A stretch of 35,411 bases of DNA from Bacillota bacterium. Its GTDB lineage: Bacteria; Bacillota; Clostridia; Christensenellales; UMGS416. Below are positions 13,605-20,527 of this stretch, piece after piece (the stretch's first letter is position 1; the number at the start of each line of letters is the position of its first letter). A program made the translations under genes and the position numbers. The notes beneath the pieces were generated by a model that was given only the letters and a program-made list of their open reading frames with translations, was not told the DNA's origin and searched no databases. The stretch covers positions 1 to 35,411 of the forward strand of contig JAEWRW010000055.1 of assembly GCA_023398815.1 (NCBI GenBank), in the 5' to 3' direction.

Positions 13605-13633
13605 CCGCTGGGAGGCCATCAGTTGCACCAAGT

Positions 13634-13667
13634 ACCGGCAGAGGGCGATTGGCTCTCTGCCGGTTTA
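13634..13667 (+). terminator. Terminator of the esterase gene
   Basis: ACCGGCAGAG (13634-13643) pairs with CTCTGCCGGT (13655-13664), followed by TT. A further hairpin GGCTGTCG/CGACAGCC follows at 13668-13689, directly before repeat copy B. Confidence 0.7.
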
Positions 13668-13688
13668 GGCTGTCGACAAAGCGACAGC

Positions 13689-13932
13689 CTTTCGCGTCTG
13701 CCGCTGTGACGACAGCCGCGATTTAAAGTGCTTGTTCTCGTTATGGCCAGATCGGTCGCCGCGCATGTCGCCGACCGATCTCAGGCTGTAGCTCTCATGC
13801 GGGCTTCAAGGATACGTTGCTCCTTCAGGCGGTTTTTCATCCGCTCGCGCTGACTCTGCCTTTCCTCCCGCCGAATGAATCGGCGGAAGGTTTATCCCCC
13901 TTTGCCCGTTCTGGGGGGGTGTAGGCACTCTG
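13689..13932. repeat. Dispersed ~245-bp intergenic repeat, copy B
   Basis: Counterpart of copy A (9779-10025). The two hairpins are kept at 13750-13780 and 13864-13890. In the second, one G-to-A change would give a G-U pair on the minus-strand RNA and a mismatch on the plus strand, so the transcribed strand is unclear. It ends at a terminator hairpin, like copy A. The following stretch 13967-14170 shows no gene. Confidence 0.7.
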
Positions 13933-13966
13933 AACGGCAGAGAGCGATTGGCTTTCTGCCGGTTTT
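13933..13966 (+). terminator. Rightward terminator hairpin at the end of repeat copy B
   Basis: AACGGCAGAGAGC pairs with GCTTTCTGCCGGTT (with one imperfect pair), followed by TTTT. Its sequence differs from the hairpin ending copy A, while its position relative to the repeat is the same. Confidence 0.6.
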
Positions 13967-14170
13967 CTGCCCTTCTCTGCTGATGACCACACTCTTGGAT
14001 ACCGACGCGAGGGGCTCGAGATCCTTGGGAGCAGATGAGCCGGAGGAACTGCAGCGGTTGATCTGGCTGCCATCCGTCCGGCTTGCGACAGCCCTGGGGA
14101 GGGCTCGTTTGCTCACTCAGGGCACGATGCGCCGGCCGACCAGCCAGCATAGGGCCTCACAGGGCCTCGC

Positions 14171-14199
14171 TTGCCAGCATATGCCAAAAATGATAAACT
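14171..14199 (+). promoter_or_regulatory. Probable promoter of the lipoprotein gene
   Basis: TTGCCA at 14171-14176, 17-bp spacer, TAAACT at 14194-14199, about 32 bases before the ATG. Confidence 0.5.
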
Positions 14200-14231
14200 T
14201 TATCTCACGGCTGATGTTTATAGGAGATCGT

Positions 14232-14861
14232 ATGAAAGCACTTTCGGTGGTTTTGCTCTCTCTGCTTTTGGTGTTCGGCGCCGCGGGCTGTACCCCCGCC
14301 GCCACAGACACGAGCGTCCCCCCCACAACGGCCCCGGCTACGGAGACCCCCGCTGCCACAACCGCGCAGCCGACGGCCTCCCCCACGGCGGACCCCACAC
14401 AGTCTGCTGCCATTGACTACGGTCAGGTTGGCTTCGACCTCATGGCCAGTGATTCCGTTGGTGCGGTTAAACTGGGCATGACCGAGAGTGAGGTGCTGGC
14501 GGCCCTTGGCGAACCCGATGAGAAGTCCGAAGCCCAGATGTGGGGTGCCGATGGGTTGAAGCATTCCGACTGGACCTTTGCCGACGAGGGTCTGACCATC
14601 AACATGGTGGAGAGCACCAATGGCGAGTCGGAGTTCGTCGCCTATTCCATCAACGCCGCTGCCCCCTGTGCCCTGGCGACGCAGAAGGGCGTGAAGATCG
14701 GCGACGGGAAGGACGCTGTGCTGGCTGCCTATGGCGACGCCATCGACCCGACGACCGTCACCGAGGATTCAATCGTTGCCGGCACGCTATTTGGCGGCGT
14801 CGTGTTCACTCTGCAGGATGGTGCTGTCACGAGTATCTTCCTCGGCGCGGCGGCGGAGTAG
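14232..14861 (+). CDS. Lipoprotein with two SmpA/BamE-like repeats, 209 aa
   Basis: The start is ATG 14232-14234 with TAGGAG upstream. A signal peptide with lipobox FGAAGC places the acylated cysteine at residue 20. A Thr/Pro/Ala-rich linker (about 21-60) follows, probably spanning the cell wall. The folded part has KLGMTESEVLAALGEPDE (about 80-97) and a related GVKIGDGKDAVLAAYGD further on (about 153-169). These look like two divergent copies of the small alpha-beta-beta unit found in SmpA/OmlA/BamE-like proteins. The product should be anchored on the outer face of the membrane; its partner is unknown. Confidence 0.8.
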   Translation: MKALSVVLLSLLLVFGAAGCTPAATDTSVPPTTAPATETPAATTAQPTASPTADPTQSAAIDYGQVGFDLMASDSVGAVKLGMTESEVLAALGEPDEKSEAQMWGADGLKHSDWTFADEGLTINMVESTNGESEFVAYSINAAAPCALATQKGVKIGDGKDAVLAAYGDAIDPTTVTEDSIVAGTLFGGVVFTLQDGAVTSIFLGAAAE

Positions 14862-14930
14862 CCCCGTTCCACGGGGTCGTTGACCAAACGTGCCTCAGCG
14901 CGTACGGACACGCAAACAACGCCAACAAGA

Positions 14931-14965
14931 ACGGCAGAGAGTCTTGCACTCCCTGCCGGTTTTTC
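14931..14965 (+). terminator. Terminator of the lipoprotein gene
   Basis: ACGGCAGAGAGT pairs with ACTCCCTGCCGGT with one mismatch, followed by TTTTTC. Confidence 0.7.
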
Positions 14966-14968
14966 ACC

Positions 14969-14998
14969 AAAGTGGGATGCCAAATAGCATCCCACTTT
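14969..14998. terminator. Hairpin between convergent genes
   Basis: A perfect 12-bp stem, AAAGTGGGATGC with GCATCCCACTTT, loop of six. It has T-rich sequence on both sides and lies between the convergent lipoprotein and cupin genes, so it may terminate leftward transcription from the cupin gene. Confidence 0.55.
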
Positions 14999-15023
14999 GT
15001 TTGTTCGTGGTTTGAAAGTGCCT

Positions 15024-15515
15024 TCAGCGCTCCATGGCGATCTTGTCCTGCTCCTCTGCCCGCACGACGATGCAGTCGTTGGCGTAGGTGCGCTCGGGCA
15101 GCACGATGAGGGTGCTGACAGGCGTTTCGCCGGCGGCAAAGGGCGCGTGGTGGAAGACACCCGGCCGCAGTGTCACCATCGTACCCCGGGGCACGAAGTA
15201 GGCTTCCACTTCATCCAGGGCGACCTTGTGCCCGCTGGCGTAGGCCACATGCAGAATGATGTCGCCGTCGATGGGCAGGATGCCTTCGCCGGTCTTGTTG
15301 TGGTACTCATAGGACTCAATGACCAGCGGCCGGGGGCAAACCCGGCAGATGGAGAAGGACACCTGCTCGCTGCCAATGTGCATGGGCAGCATGTCGCGGA
15401 AGAACTGCACCGGCTCACCGCCAAAGGTGATCGTCTCCGGGTTCACCATCCGCTCATAGGACCCATACTTGCGGAAGTCCTCACGATTGAGTTCCTTAAC
15501 CTTGATTGTCCTCAT
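15024..15515 (-). CDS. Cupin-fold protein, ureidoglycolate lyase-like
   Basis: 163 residues. The start is ATG 15515-15513 with GAGGAGG upstream. The sequence has the AllA-type layout: an N-terminal RTIKVKELNREDFRKYGSY, the CPRPLVIESYEYHNKTGEGI strand region, LPIDGDIILHVA, and a C-terminal FVPRGTMVTLRPGVFHHAPF with the two adjacent histidines usual at the cupin metal site. Ureidoglycolate lyase releases urea from ureidoglycolate in purine breakdown. No other allantoin-pathway gene is nearby, so the actual substrate may differ. It lies 51 bases after the lipoprotein gene at 15567-16157 and may be co-transcribed with it. Confidence 0.7.
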   Translation of the reverse strand: MRTIKVKELNREDFRKYGSYERMVNPETITFGGEPVQFFRDMLPMHIGSEQVSFSICRVCPRPLVIESYEYHNKTGEGILPIDGDIILHVAYASGHKVALDEVEAYFVPRGTMVTLRPGVFHHAPFAAGETPVSTLIVLPERTYANDCIVVRAEEQDKIAMER

Positions 15516-15566
15516 ACCCTGCCTCCTCATTTGTCTCGGGGTCAGCCAAGGCTGGCCCGGCATTAC

Positions 15567-16157
15567 CTATTTCACCGGTATCTCTTTGGCCACGCAATAG
15601 TGCAGGATGTCCTCGTCGGTGAAGCTCAACGGTACCGCCGCCAGGAACGCGTGGCTGTCCTGCGCCCAGAACACCAGTTGGCTGAAATCAATGGCCTTGT
15701 TCACGTCCTCGGGGGACTGGGCCTGTATGGTGCGCACCAGGTACTGCACTCCGTCCCCTTCCAGGGTGCGGTAATCCCCGTTTGCGGCGATGTCGCTGAT
15801 GAAGCTGGAACCCTGGGCCGCGCGGTACCACACGAGCTCCATCTTGTTCTCATAGCTGTCGTCGCTCGTGGGGCCAAAGGTATAGGAGATCCGCGTCACG
15901 CTGTTGGCGATCTTCAACTCACCAAGCTCCGCCCCATCGGGCAGGGCTGTGAAGTCATAGTAATACTCCAAATCGACCAAGCCATAGGTGTCGCTTTGGG
16001 TATCCGCAGCGGCCTTCTCGGCTGCAAGTTCGGCCGGGTCGGTCAGCACCAGCTGGGTCTCCATCGGCGTGTTTGCGTCCATGCAGCCAGCCAGTGGCAA
16101 CACCAGCAGCGCCACCGCCAGCACCACCACCGGCAGCGTTTTCTTCCCTCGCTTCAT
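15567..16157 (-). CDS. Lipoprotein, 196 aa, unknown function
   Basis: The start is ATG 16157-16155, chosen for its GGGGAGG box; earlier methionines lack one. A basic start is followed by a hydrophobic segment and the lipobox LPLAGC (cysteine 25). The mature part is beta-rich and acidic, with SVTRISYTFGPTSDDSYENK and a C-terminal half with LVFWAQDSHAFLAAVPLSF. I do not recognise the family. It should be a membrane-anchored extracytoplasmic protein. Confidence 0.7.
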   Translation of the reverse strand: MKRGKKTLPVVVLAVALLVLPLAGCMDANTPMETQLVLTDPAELAAEKAAADTQSDTYGLVDLEYYYDFTALPDGAELGELKIANSVTRISYTFGPTSDDSYENKMELVWYRAAQGSSFISDIAANGDYRTLEGDGVQYLVRTIQAQSPEDVNKAIDFSQLVFWAQDSHAFLAAVPLSFTDEDILHYCVAKEIPVK

Positions 16158-16215
16158 CCAAATCCTCCCCATTGCCCTTGTGACACGTTCCCAATTGAAA
16201 CGTTCCATCCCTTTT

Positions 16216-16242
16216 ATTATACCCCAGATTGATGCATTGCAA
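16216..16242 (-). promoter_or_regulatory. Leftward promoter of the 196-aa lipoprotein gene
   Basis: On the minus strand: TTGCAA (16242-16237), 15-bp spacer, TATAAT (16221-16216). The -10 is perfect and the spacing short. Confidence 0.5.
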
Positions 16243-16267
16243 TAGAGCAATCCATCCACTCCTCTTG

Positions 16268-16295
16268 TTGCCAATGCTGGAAGGCGTAGTATAAT
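16268..16295 (+). promoter_or_regulatory. Rightward promoter of the MBL-fold hydrolase gene
   Basis: TTGCCA at 16268-16273, 16-bp spacer, TATAAT at 16290-16295, 22 bases before the ATG. Confidence 0.65.
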
Positions 16296-16317
16296 GGGCA
16301 AAAACCAAGGAGCGACC

Positions 16318-17229
16318 ATGGAAACGCCCACCCCAACGGAAATCCTCTGGCTGACCGAGCAAACTGGCTGCCTGCCTCTGCGCCTTCATGTGGGCGTGCT
16401 GCGGCAGGGCGGCGATTGCCTGCTGGTTGACAGCGGCATTGACCGCAGTGCCGGCAACCGCATCGCGGCGGCGATCGGGGCTGCCGGTCTCACCGCCAAA
16501 GGGTTGCTCATCACCCACAGCCACGCCGACCACTGCGGCGGCAATGCGGCGCTGCACGCAAAGCTGGGGCTCACGGTCTTTGCCCCGCCGCTGGAATGCG
16601 CGGTGCTACGCCAGCCGGAGCTGGAGCCGATGGTCCTTTATGGCGCGGCGCCGCCAGCGGCGCTGGGCAGCAAATTCTTCCTGGCCACGCCCACCCCGGC
16701 GGTGGCGCCGCTGGAGCCCGGCATGCAGGCCGTCGGCGGGGTGCCCTTCACGGCGGTGCCCCTGCATGGCCACTGCCCCCAGCAGTACGGGTACCTCTCG
16801 CAGGATGGGGTGCTTTTCTGCGGCGACGCGCTCTTCCCCGCCTATGTGTGGGAGAAGTACGGCCTGCCTTACTTCTTCGACGTGGATGGCGCGCTGGCGG
16901 CCTTTGACGCCATCGAGGCGCTGGTACCAACCCTCACCGCCTGCGTCACCGCTCACAACGGCCCAGTGGACGATGTGGCGGCGCTGGTGCAGGCCAACCG
17001 CCAGGGTCTGCGGGCCGCCGCCGACTGGCTGGCCACCTGCCTGCGCCAGCAGCCCCAGAGCCGGGAAGACGCGCTGGCCGCGGCCTTCACGTCCTTTGGG
17101 CTGGAGCAGAATGAGGCGCAATACTATCTGGTCGGGTCTACCATCGCCGCGCTGCTGACCCACCTCGTGAAGGCCGGTCGGGCAGCGGCGCAGGTGGAGA
17201 ATGGTCGGCTGCGGTACCACGCCCTTTAG
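16318..17229 (+). CDS. Metallo-beta-lactamase-fold hydrolase, 303 aa
   Basis: The start is ATG 16318-16320 with AAGGAG upstream. The MBL signature THSHADHCGG lies at about residues 67-76. Further metal ligands are HGH (about 154-156), the bridging aspartate in FCGDALFP (about 174) and a late histidine in VTAHNGP (about 218). The C-terminal part is helical (LVQANRQGLRAAADWLATCL). The general type is the glyoxalase II / lactonase-like soluble MBL hydrolases; the substrate is unknown. It stands alone between its own promoter and terminator. Confidence 0.9.
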   Translation: METPTPTEILWLTEQTGCLPLRLHVGVLRQGGDCLLVDSGIDRSAGNRIAAAIGAAGLTAKGLLITHSHADHCGGNAALHAKLGLTVFAPPLECAVLRQPELEPMVLYGAAPPAALGSKFFLATPTPAVAPLEPGMQAVGGVPFTAVPLHGHCPQQYGYLSQDGVLFCGDALFPAYVWEKYGLPYFFDVDGALAAFDAIEALVPTLTACVTAHNGPVDDVAALVQANRQGLRAAADWLATCLRQQPQSREDALAAAFTSFGLEQNEAQYYLVGSTIAALLTHLVKAGRAAAQVENGRLRYHAL

Positions 17230-17241
17230 TACGCAAAACAC

Positions 17242-17275
17242 AACACCGCCCGGCTGGATGCCGGGCGGTGTTTTT
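17242..17275. terminator. Strong, probably bidirectional terminator
   Basis: AACACCGCCCGG (17242-17253) pairs with CCGGGCGGTGTT (17261-17272), loop of seven, followed by TTT on the plus strand. It lies between the convergent MBL hydrolase gene and the nitroreductase cluster. Confidence 0.8.
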
Positions 17276-17292
17276 ATGGTAAATGGCGGTGA

Positions 17293-17805
17293 TTACCACC
17301 GATCCCAGTGCACCCGGTCGGGCAGGGTGCGGTCGGGGGCATCCTTTTGCTCGGCGGGCTCTCCCACGGCCACCAGGCCGAAGGGCAGCACCGACCCCGG
17401 CAGCCCCAGCGCCGCGGCAATGGGCGCGGCCTTGTCCTCGTCGGGGCGCAAGCCCATCCACAGGCCGCCCAGGCCCATGCCGTGGGCCATCAGCAGCATG
17501 TTCTCAATGGCGGCAGAGGCGTCCTGGTTGTCGTAATAGAGGTTATCGTGCAGGTTGCGGTCGGCACAGACGACGATGCAACACCCCGCCTGCAGCACGG
17601 CCTTGCTGTGCGGGTGAACGCTGACGATCAATTCCAGCGTGGCCCGCTCCCGCACCACGACGAAGTGGAGTGGCCGGAGGTTGGCGCAGCTGGGTGCCGA
17701 GAACCCCGCCCGCAGAATGTCATTGATCTCCTCATCGGTCAGCGGCCGGCCGGTATAGGCGCGGATGCTCCGTCGGGTGTACAGTGCGGTTTTCGCGTCC
17801 ATCAT
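17293..17805 (-). CDS. Nitroreductase-family FMN protein, third gene of a tandem cluster
   Basis: 170 residues. The start at 17805 overlaps the stop of the preceding paralogue by four bases (ATGA); a second ATG follows immediately. The short nitroreductase form is clear: TRRSIRAYTGRPLTDEEIN, APSCANLRPLHFVVV, then the AGCCIVVCAD and QDASAAIENMLLMAHGMGLG segments, and GLVAVGEP near the end. The family binds FMN as a homodimer and reduces nitro, quinone or enoate compounds with NAD(P)H. It is the most divergent of the three copies here. Confidence 0.9.
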   Translation of the reverse strand: MMDAKTALYTRRSIRAYTGRPLTDEEINDILRAGFSAPSCANLRPLHFVVVRERATLELIVSVHPHSKAVLQAGCCIVVCADRNLHDNLYYDNQDASAAIENMLLMAHGMGLGGLWMGLRPDEDKAAPIAAALGLPGSVLPFGLVAVGEPAEQKDAPDRTLPDRVHWDRW

Positions 17806-18329
17806 TCGTCCTCCTTGGCGCCCCAGTGCTCGTAGAATACCTTGTCCTGCTCATAGCGGTCGGGGGCGGGTCGTTGCTCCGCCGGGTGACCCACCGCCAT
17901 CAGTGCAATCGGGTGGCTCTGCTCGGGGATGCTCAGCAGCTCCCGCAGGGCGGCGATGCGCTCCTCCCGCGGGGCGACGCCCAGCCACACGGCCCCCAGC
18001 CCCAGTGCGTGGGCCGCCAACAGCATGTTCTCCATGGCGGCGGAGCAATCCTGCAAAAGGTAACCCTGGCTGGCGTTGACGGTGGCGTCGCCGCACACCA
18101 GGATGGCGCAGCCAGCCTCCGGCAGCATGCTCGAATAGGGGTGTGCCTTGGTGATCGCCAGCAGTGTCTCCGGGTTGCGTATGACGAGAAACTGCCAGGG
18201 GCGGGTGTTCTTCGCCGTCGGCGCGGAAAAACCCGTCCGCAAAATGGTGTGCAGCTGCTCCTCCGACACCGGTTCCCCGGTGTACTTCCGGATGCTGCGG
18301 CGGGTCAGAATGCTCTCAATCGTATCCAT
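17802..18329 (-). CDS. Nitroreductase-family FMN protein, second gene of a tandem cluster
   Basis: 175 residues. The start is ATG 18329-18327 with GGAGGA upstream. Motifs are MDTIESILTRRSIRKYTGEP, SAPTAKNTRPWQFLVI, EAGCAILVCGD, QDCSAAMENMLLAAHALGLG, AVWLGVAPREER and LMAVGHPAEQRPAPDRYE. It is closely similar to the gene upstream (18361-18879) over its whole length, so the cluster arose by tandem duplication. All three share the PAE...APDR tail before the C-terminus. Confidence 0.9.
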   Translation of the reverse strand: MDTIESILTRRSIRKYTGEPVSEEQLHTILRTGFSAPTAKNTRPWQFLVIRNPETLLAITKAHPYSSMLPEAGCAILVCGDATVNASQGYLLQDCSAAMENMLLAAHALGLGAVWLGVAPREERIAALRELLSIPEQSHPIALMAVGHPAEQRPAPDRYEQDKVFYEHWGAKEDE

Positions 18330-18341
18330 TCCTGTCCTCCG

Positions 18342-18358
18342 GTCAAACGTCGTTTGAC
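18342..18358. promoter_or_regulatory. 17-bp perfect palindrome between two nitroreductase genes
   Basis: GTCAAACGTCGTTTGAC has arms of eight around one base. It lies in the 31-base gap and ends two bases before the upstream gene's stop codon. It may be an operator for an internal promoter or a hairpin in the mRNA. Confidence 0.5.
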
Positions 18359-18360
18359 GG

Positions 18361-18879
18361 TCATTTCCCCTGCCAACGCCCAAAGAAGACCTTGTCAGCC
18401 TCATAGCGGTCCGGCGCGGCACGTTCCTCCGCAGGGTGCCCGACGGAAACCATGGCGATGGGCTTCACTTCGTCGGGGATCTCCAGCAGCTTCTGCAAGC
18501 CGGTCACGCGCTCCTGCAACGGGGAGACCCCCAGCCACACCGCGCCAAGGCCCAGCGCATGCGCGGCCAGTAAGATATTCTGCGTGGCAGCGGAAGCGTC
18601 CTGCACCAGGTACTCAAACGGCACACCGGAGGAGGTATCCACACAAACCAACAGGCCGCAACCGGCTTGCGGCAGCATGCGGGAATAGGGATGAATCTTG
18701 TTGATGGCCTGGAACGTCTCCTGCTCCCGCACCACGATGATGCGCCAAGACCGGCTGTTCATGCACGACGGGGCAGAAAAACCGGCCCGCAACAGCGTGT
18801 GAAGCTGTTCCTCGCTGATGGGTTCCCCGGTATACTGCCGGATGCTGCGACGGGTGAAAATGGCGTTCAACGTGTCCAT
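18361..18879 (-). CDS. Nitroreductase-family FMN protein, first gene of a tandem cluster
   Basis: 172 residues with an AGGAGGG ribosome site. Motifs are FTRRSIRQYTGEPISEEQLH, APSCMNSRSWRIIVVRE, QAGCGLLVCVD, QDASAATQNILLAAHALGLG, WLGVSPLQER and VSVGHPAEERAAPDRYE. It is the promoter-proximal gene of the cluster, with a promoter and a 5' hairpin at 18903-18959. The set may handle related nitro or quinone-type substrates. No other gene in the cluster hints at the pathway. Confidence 0.9.
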   Translation of the reverse strand: MDTLNAIFTRRSIRQYTGEPISEEQLHTLLRAGFSAPSCMNSRSWRIIVVREQETFQAINKIHPYSRMLPQAGCGLLVCVDTSSGVPFEYLVQDASAATQNILLAAHALGLGAVWLGVSPLQERVTGLQKLLEIPDEVKPIAMVSVGHPAEERAAPDRYEADKVFFGRWQGK

Positions 18880-18902
18880 TGAGATTCCCTCCTGATGCGA
18901 TG

Positions 18903-18928
18903 ATGGGAGCAGGACAACCCGCTCCCAT
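18903..18928 (-). promoter_or_regulatory. Inverted repeat at the start of the nitroreductase transcript
   Basis: ATGGGAGC (18903-18910) and GCTCCCAT (18921-18928) are perfect arms. They lie three bases past the -10 and overlap the expected start point, so they suit a repressor operator or a 5' stabilising hairpin. Confidence 0.45.
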
Positions 18929-18930
18929 TT

Positions 18931-18959
18931 ATTCTATCCCGATCTACCGGAAGATTCAA
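18931..18959 (-). promoter_or_regulatory. Promoter of the nitroreductase cluster
   Basis: On the minus strand: TTGAAT (18959-18954), 17 bp, TAGAAT (18936-18931). It lies just after the stop of the pseudouridine synthase operon. Confidence 0.65.
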
Positions 18960-18980
18960 CCAAACCAAACACACCCTGGG

Positions 18981-19667
18981 TTAGGAAAACTGGCCCCAGA
19001 GCGTGCCGGGGCCGGGCTCCGGCAGCGCGGTGAAGGTCATGCGCTCCCCCCGTGTCGGGTGGTCGAAGGCGAGCTCCGTGCTCCACAGCGCCAGCCACTG
19101 GCCAGGGCGGGCAGCGGGGTTGTAGCGCTGATCCCCCCACAGCGGGCAGCCGATGGCCGCCATCTGCACGCGGATCTGATGGGGCCGGCCCGTCAGCAGC
19201 CGCACCGCGCAGAGGGTACGCCCCTCCACCGTGTGGCGTGGTTCATATTCCAGCGCCGCCCACTGGGCGCCCGGGCGGGGTTGCAGGGTGGCCGTCACCC
19301 GGTTGGCGGCGGCGTCCTTGGTCAGGTAGTGCTCCAGCCGCCCGCCGGGGGGTGTGCCCTCGCACACACAGAGGTATTGCTTGGCAAACCGCCCATCGCC
19401 CATCTGCTCAGAGAGCCGCGCGGCGGCCTTGCTGGTGCGGGCGAAGACCATGACGCCCCCGGCTGGGCGATCCAGCCGGTGCACCAACCCCAGGTAGACC
19501 GCGCCGGGCTTCTGGTACCGCTCCTTCACATAGGCTTTGAGCAGCGTCAACATATCCGCGTCGCCGGAGCTGTCACCCTGGCTGGGCACACCCGGCGGCT
19601 TCAACACCACCAGCAGGTGATTGTCCTCATAGAGGATGTCCGGGGTTCGCCCGTTCACGGCTGCCAC
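18981..19667 (-). CDS. RluA-family RNA pseudouridine synthase
   Basis: 228 residues. The first ATG overlaps the end of the methyltransferase gene by 13 bases. The catalytic motif HRLDRPAGG with D66 is present, together with LYEDNHLLVVLKPPGVPSQ (motif I) and LLTGRPHQIRVQMA and CPLWGDQRY near the C-terminus. There is no S4 domain. This short form acts on rRNA or tRNA uridines; the exact site cannot be told from sequence. It is the last gene of the T-box/ileS operon. Confidence 0.9.
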   Translation of the reverse strand: MAAVNGRTPDILYEDNHLLVVLKPPGVPSQGDSSGDADMLTLLKAYVKERYQKPGAVYLGLVHRLDRPAGGVMVFARTSKAAARLSEQMGDGRFAKQYLCVCEGTPPGGRLEHYLTKDAAANRVTATLQPRPGAQWAALEYEPRHTVEGRTLCAVRLLTGRPHQIRVQMAAIGCPLWGDQRYNPAARPGQWLALWSTELAFDHPTRGERMTFTALPEPGPGTLWGQFS

Positions 19668-20521
19668 CGGCCGCTGGCCCCACAGGGCAGCGTCAGGCCC
19701 GTGGCCGTGATGGGCAGACCCACCTCACCAGCCTCGGCCCGGCCACCAAAGCGCCGCGCCACCGTCATTTTAAGCATGTTCTCCAGCACCAGGGGCTGCA
19801 GGCCGGTGGTGTAGGAGTTGATGAGGTAGAAGATGGGCTGGTCGCTGAGGATGGCCATCGTGGCCTGCACCAGCTCAAAGAGCTTGTCCTCCAGCTTCCA
19901 CATCTCCCCACCCGGGCCCCGGCCATAGCTCGGGGGGTCCATCAGGATGGCGTCGTAGCGGCGGCCACGGCGGGCCTCCCGCTGCACGAACTTCAGGCAG
20001 TCGTCGATGAGGAAGCGCACCCGCCGGTCGGTGAGGCCTGAAAGCTCCAGATTCTCCCCCGCCCAGTTGACCATGCCCTTGGCGGCGTCCACATGCACGA
20101 CCGACGCACCCGCCGCCGCGCAAGCCGCCGTGGCCCCGCCGGTGTAGGCAAAGAGGTTCAGCACGCTCGGCTGCTCCTGACCACACTCCGCGATGCGCCC
20201 AGCCATCCAATCCCAGTTGACGGCCTGCTCGGGGAAAAGCCCGGTGTGCTTGAAGCCCAGGGGCTTGATGTGGAAGCGCAGCGCGCCATAGCCCACCGAC
20301 CACCGCTCGGGCAGGGGGCGACGGTACTCCCAGGTGCCGCCGCCCTCCTGGCTGCGGTGGTAGATGGCGTCCACCTGCCCCCAGGCCGGGTGCTGCCGCT
20401 CCGCCGGCCAGATGGCCTGCGGGTCGGGCCGCAGCAGCAGGGCGTCGCCCCAGCGCTCCAGCTTCTCGCCAGCGCCGGCGTCAATGACCTCATAATCCTT
20501 CCATTTGTCGGCCAGATACAT
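19655..20521 (-). CDS. SAM-dependent RNA methyltransferase (RlmI/RlmK-like)
   Basis: 288 residues. The protein has the class I methyltransferase core of the RlmI/YccW type: an N-terminal beta region (YEVIDAGAGEKLERWGDALL), the SAM motif VLNLFAYTGG (about 120-129), VVHVDAAKGMVNWA (acidic ribose contact), and the catalytic MDPPSYGRGPGGE (about 194-206). It lacks the PUA domain of full-length RlmI. Six bases separate its start from the ileS stop, so it is translated from the same message. It probably makes 5-methylcytidine in rRNA, though the target is inferred. Confidence 0.85.
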   Translation of the reverse strand: MYLADKWKDYEVIDAGAGEKLERWGDALLLRPDPQAIWPAERQHPAWGQVDAIYHRSQEGGGTWEYRRPLPERWSVGYGALRFHIKPLGFKHTGLFPEQAVNWDWMAGRIAECGQEQPSVLNLFAYTGGATAACAAAGASVVHVDAAKGMVNWAGENLELSGLTDRRVRFLIDDCLKFVQREARRGRRYDAILMDPPSYGRGPGGEMWKLEDKLFELVQATMAILSDQPIFYLINSYTTGLQPLVLENMLKMTVARRFGGRAEAGEVGLPITATGLTLPCGASGRWQP

Positions 20522-20527
20522 GGCTTC

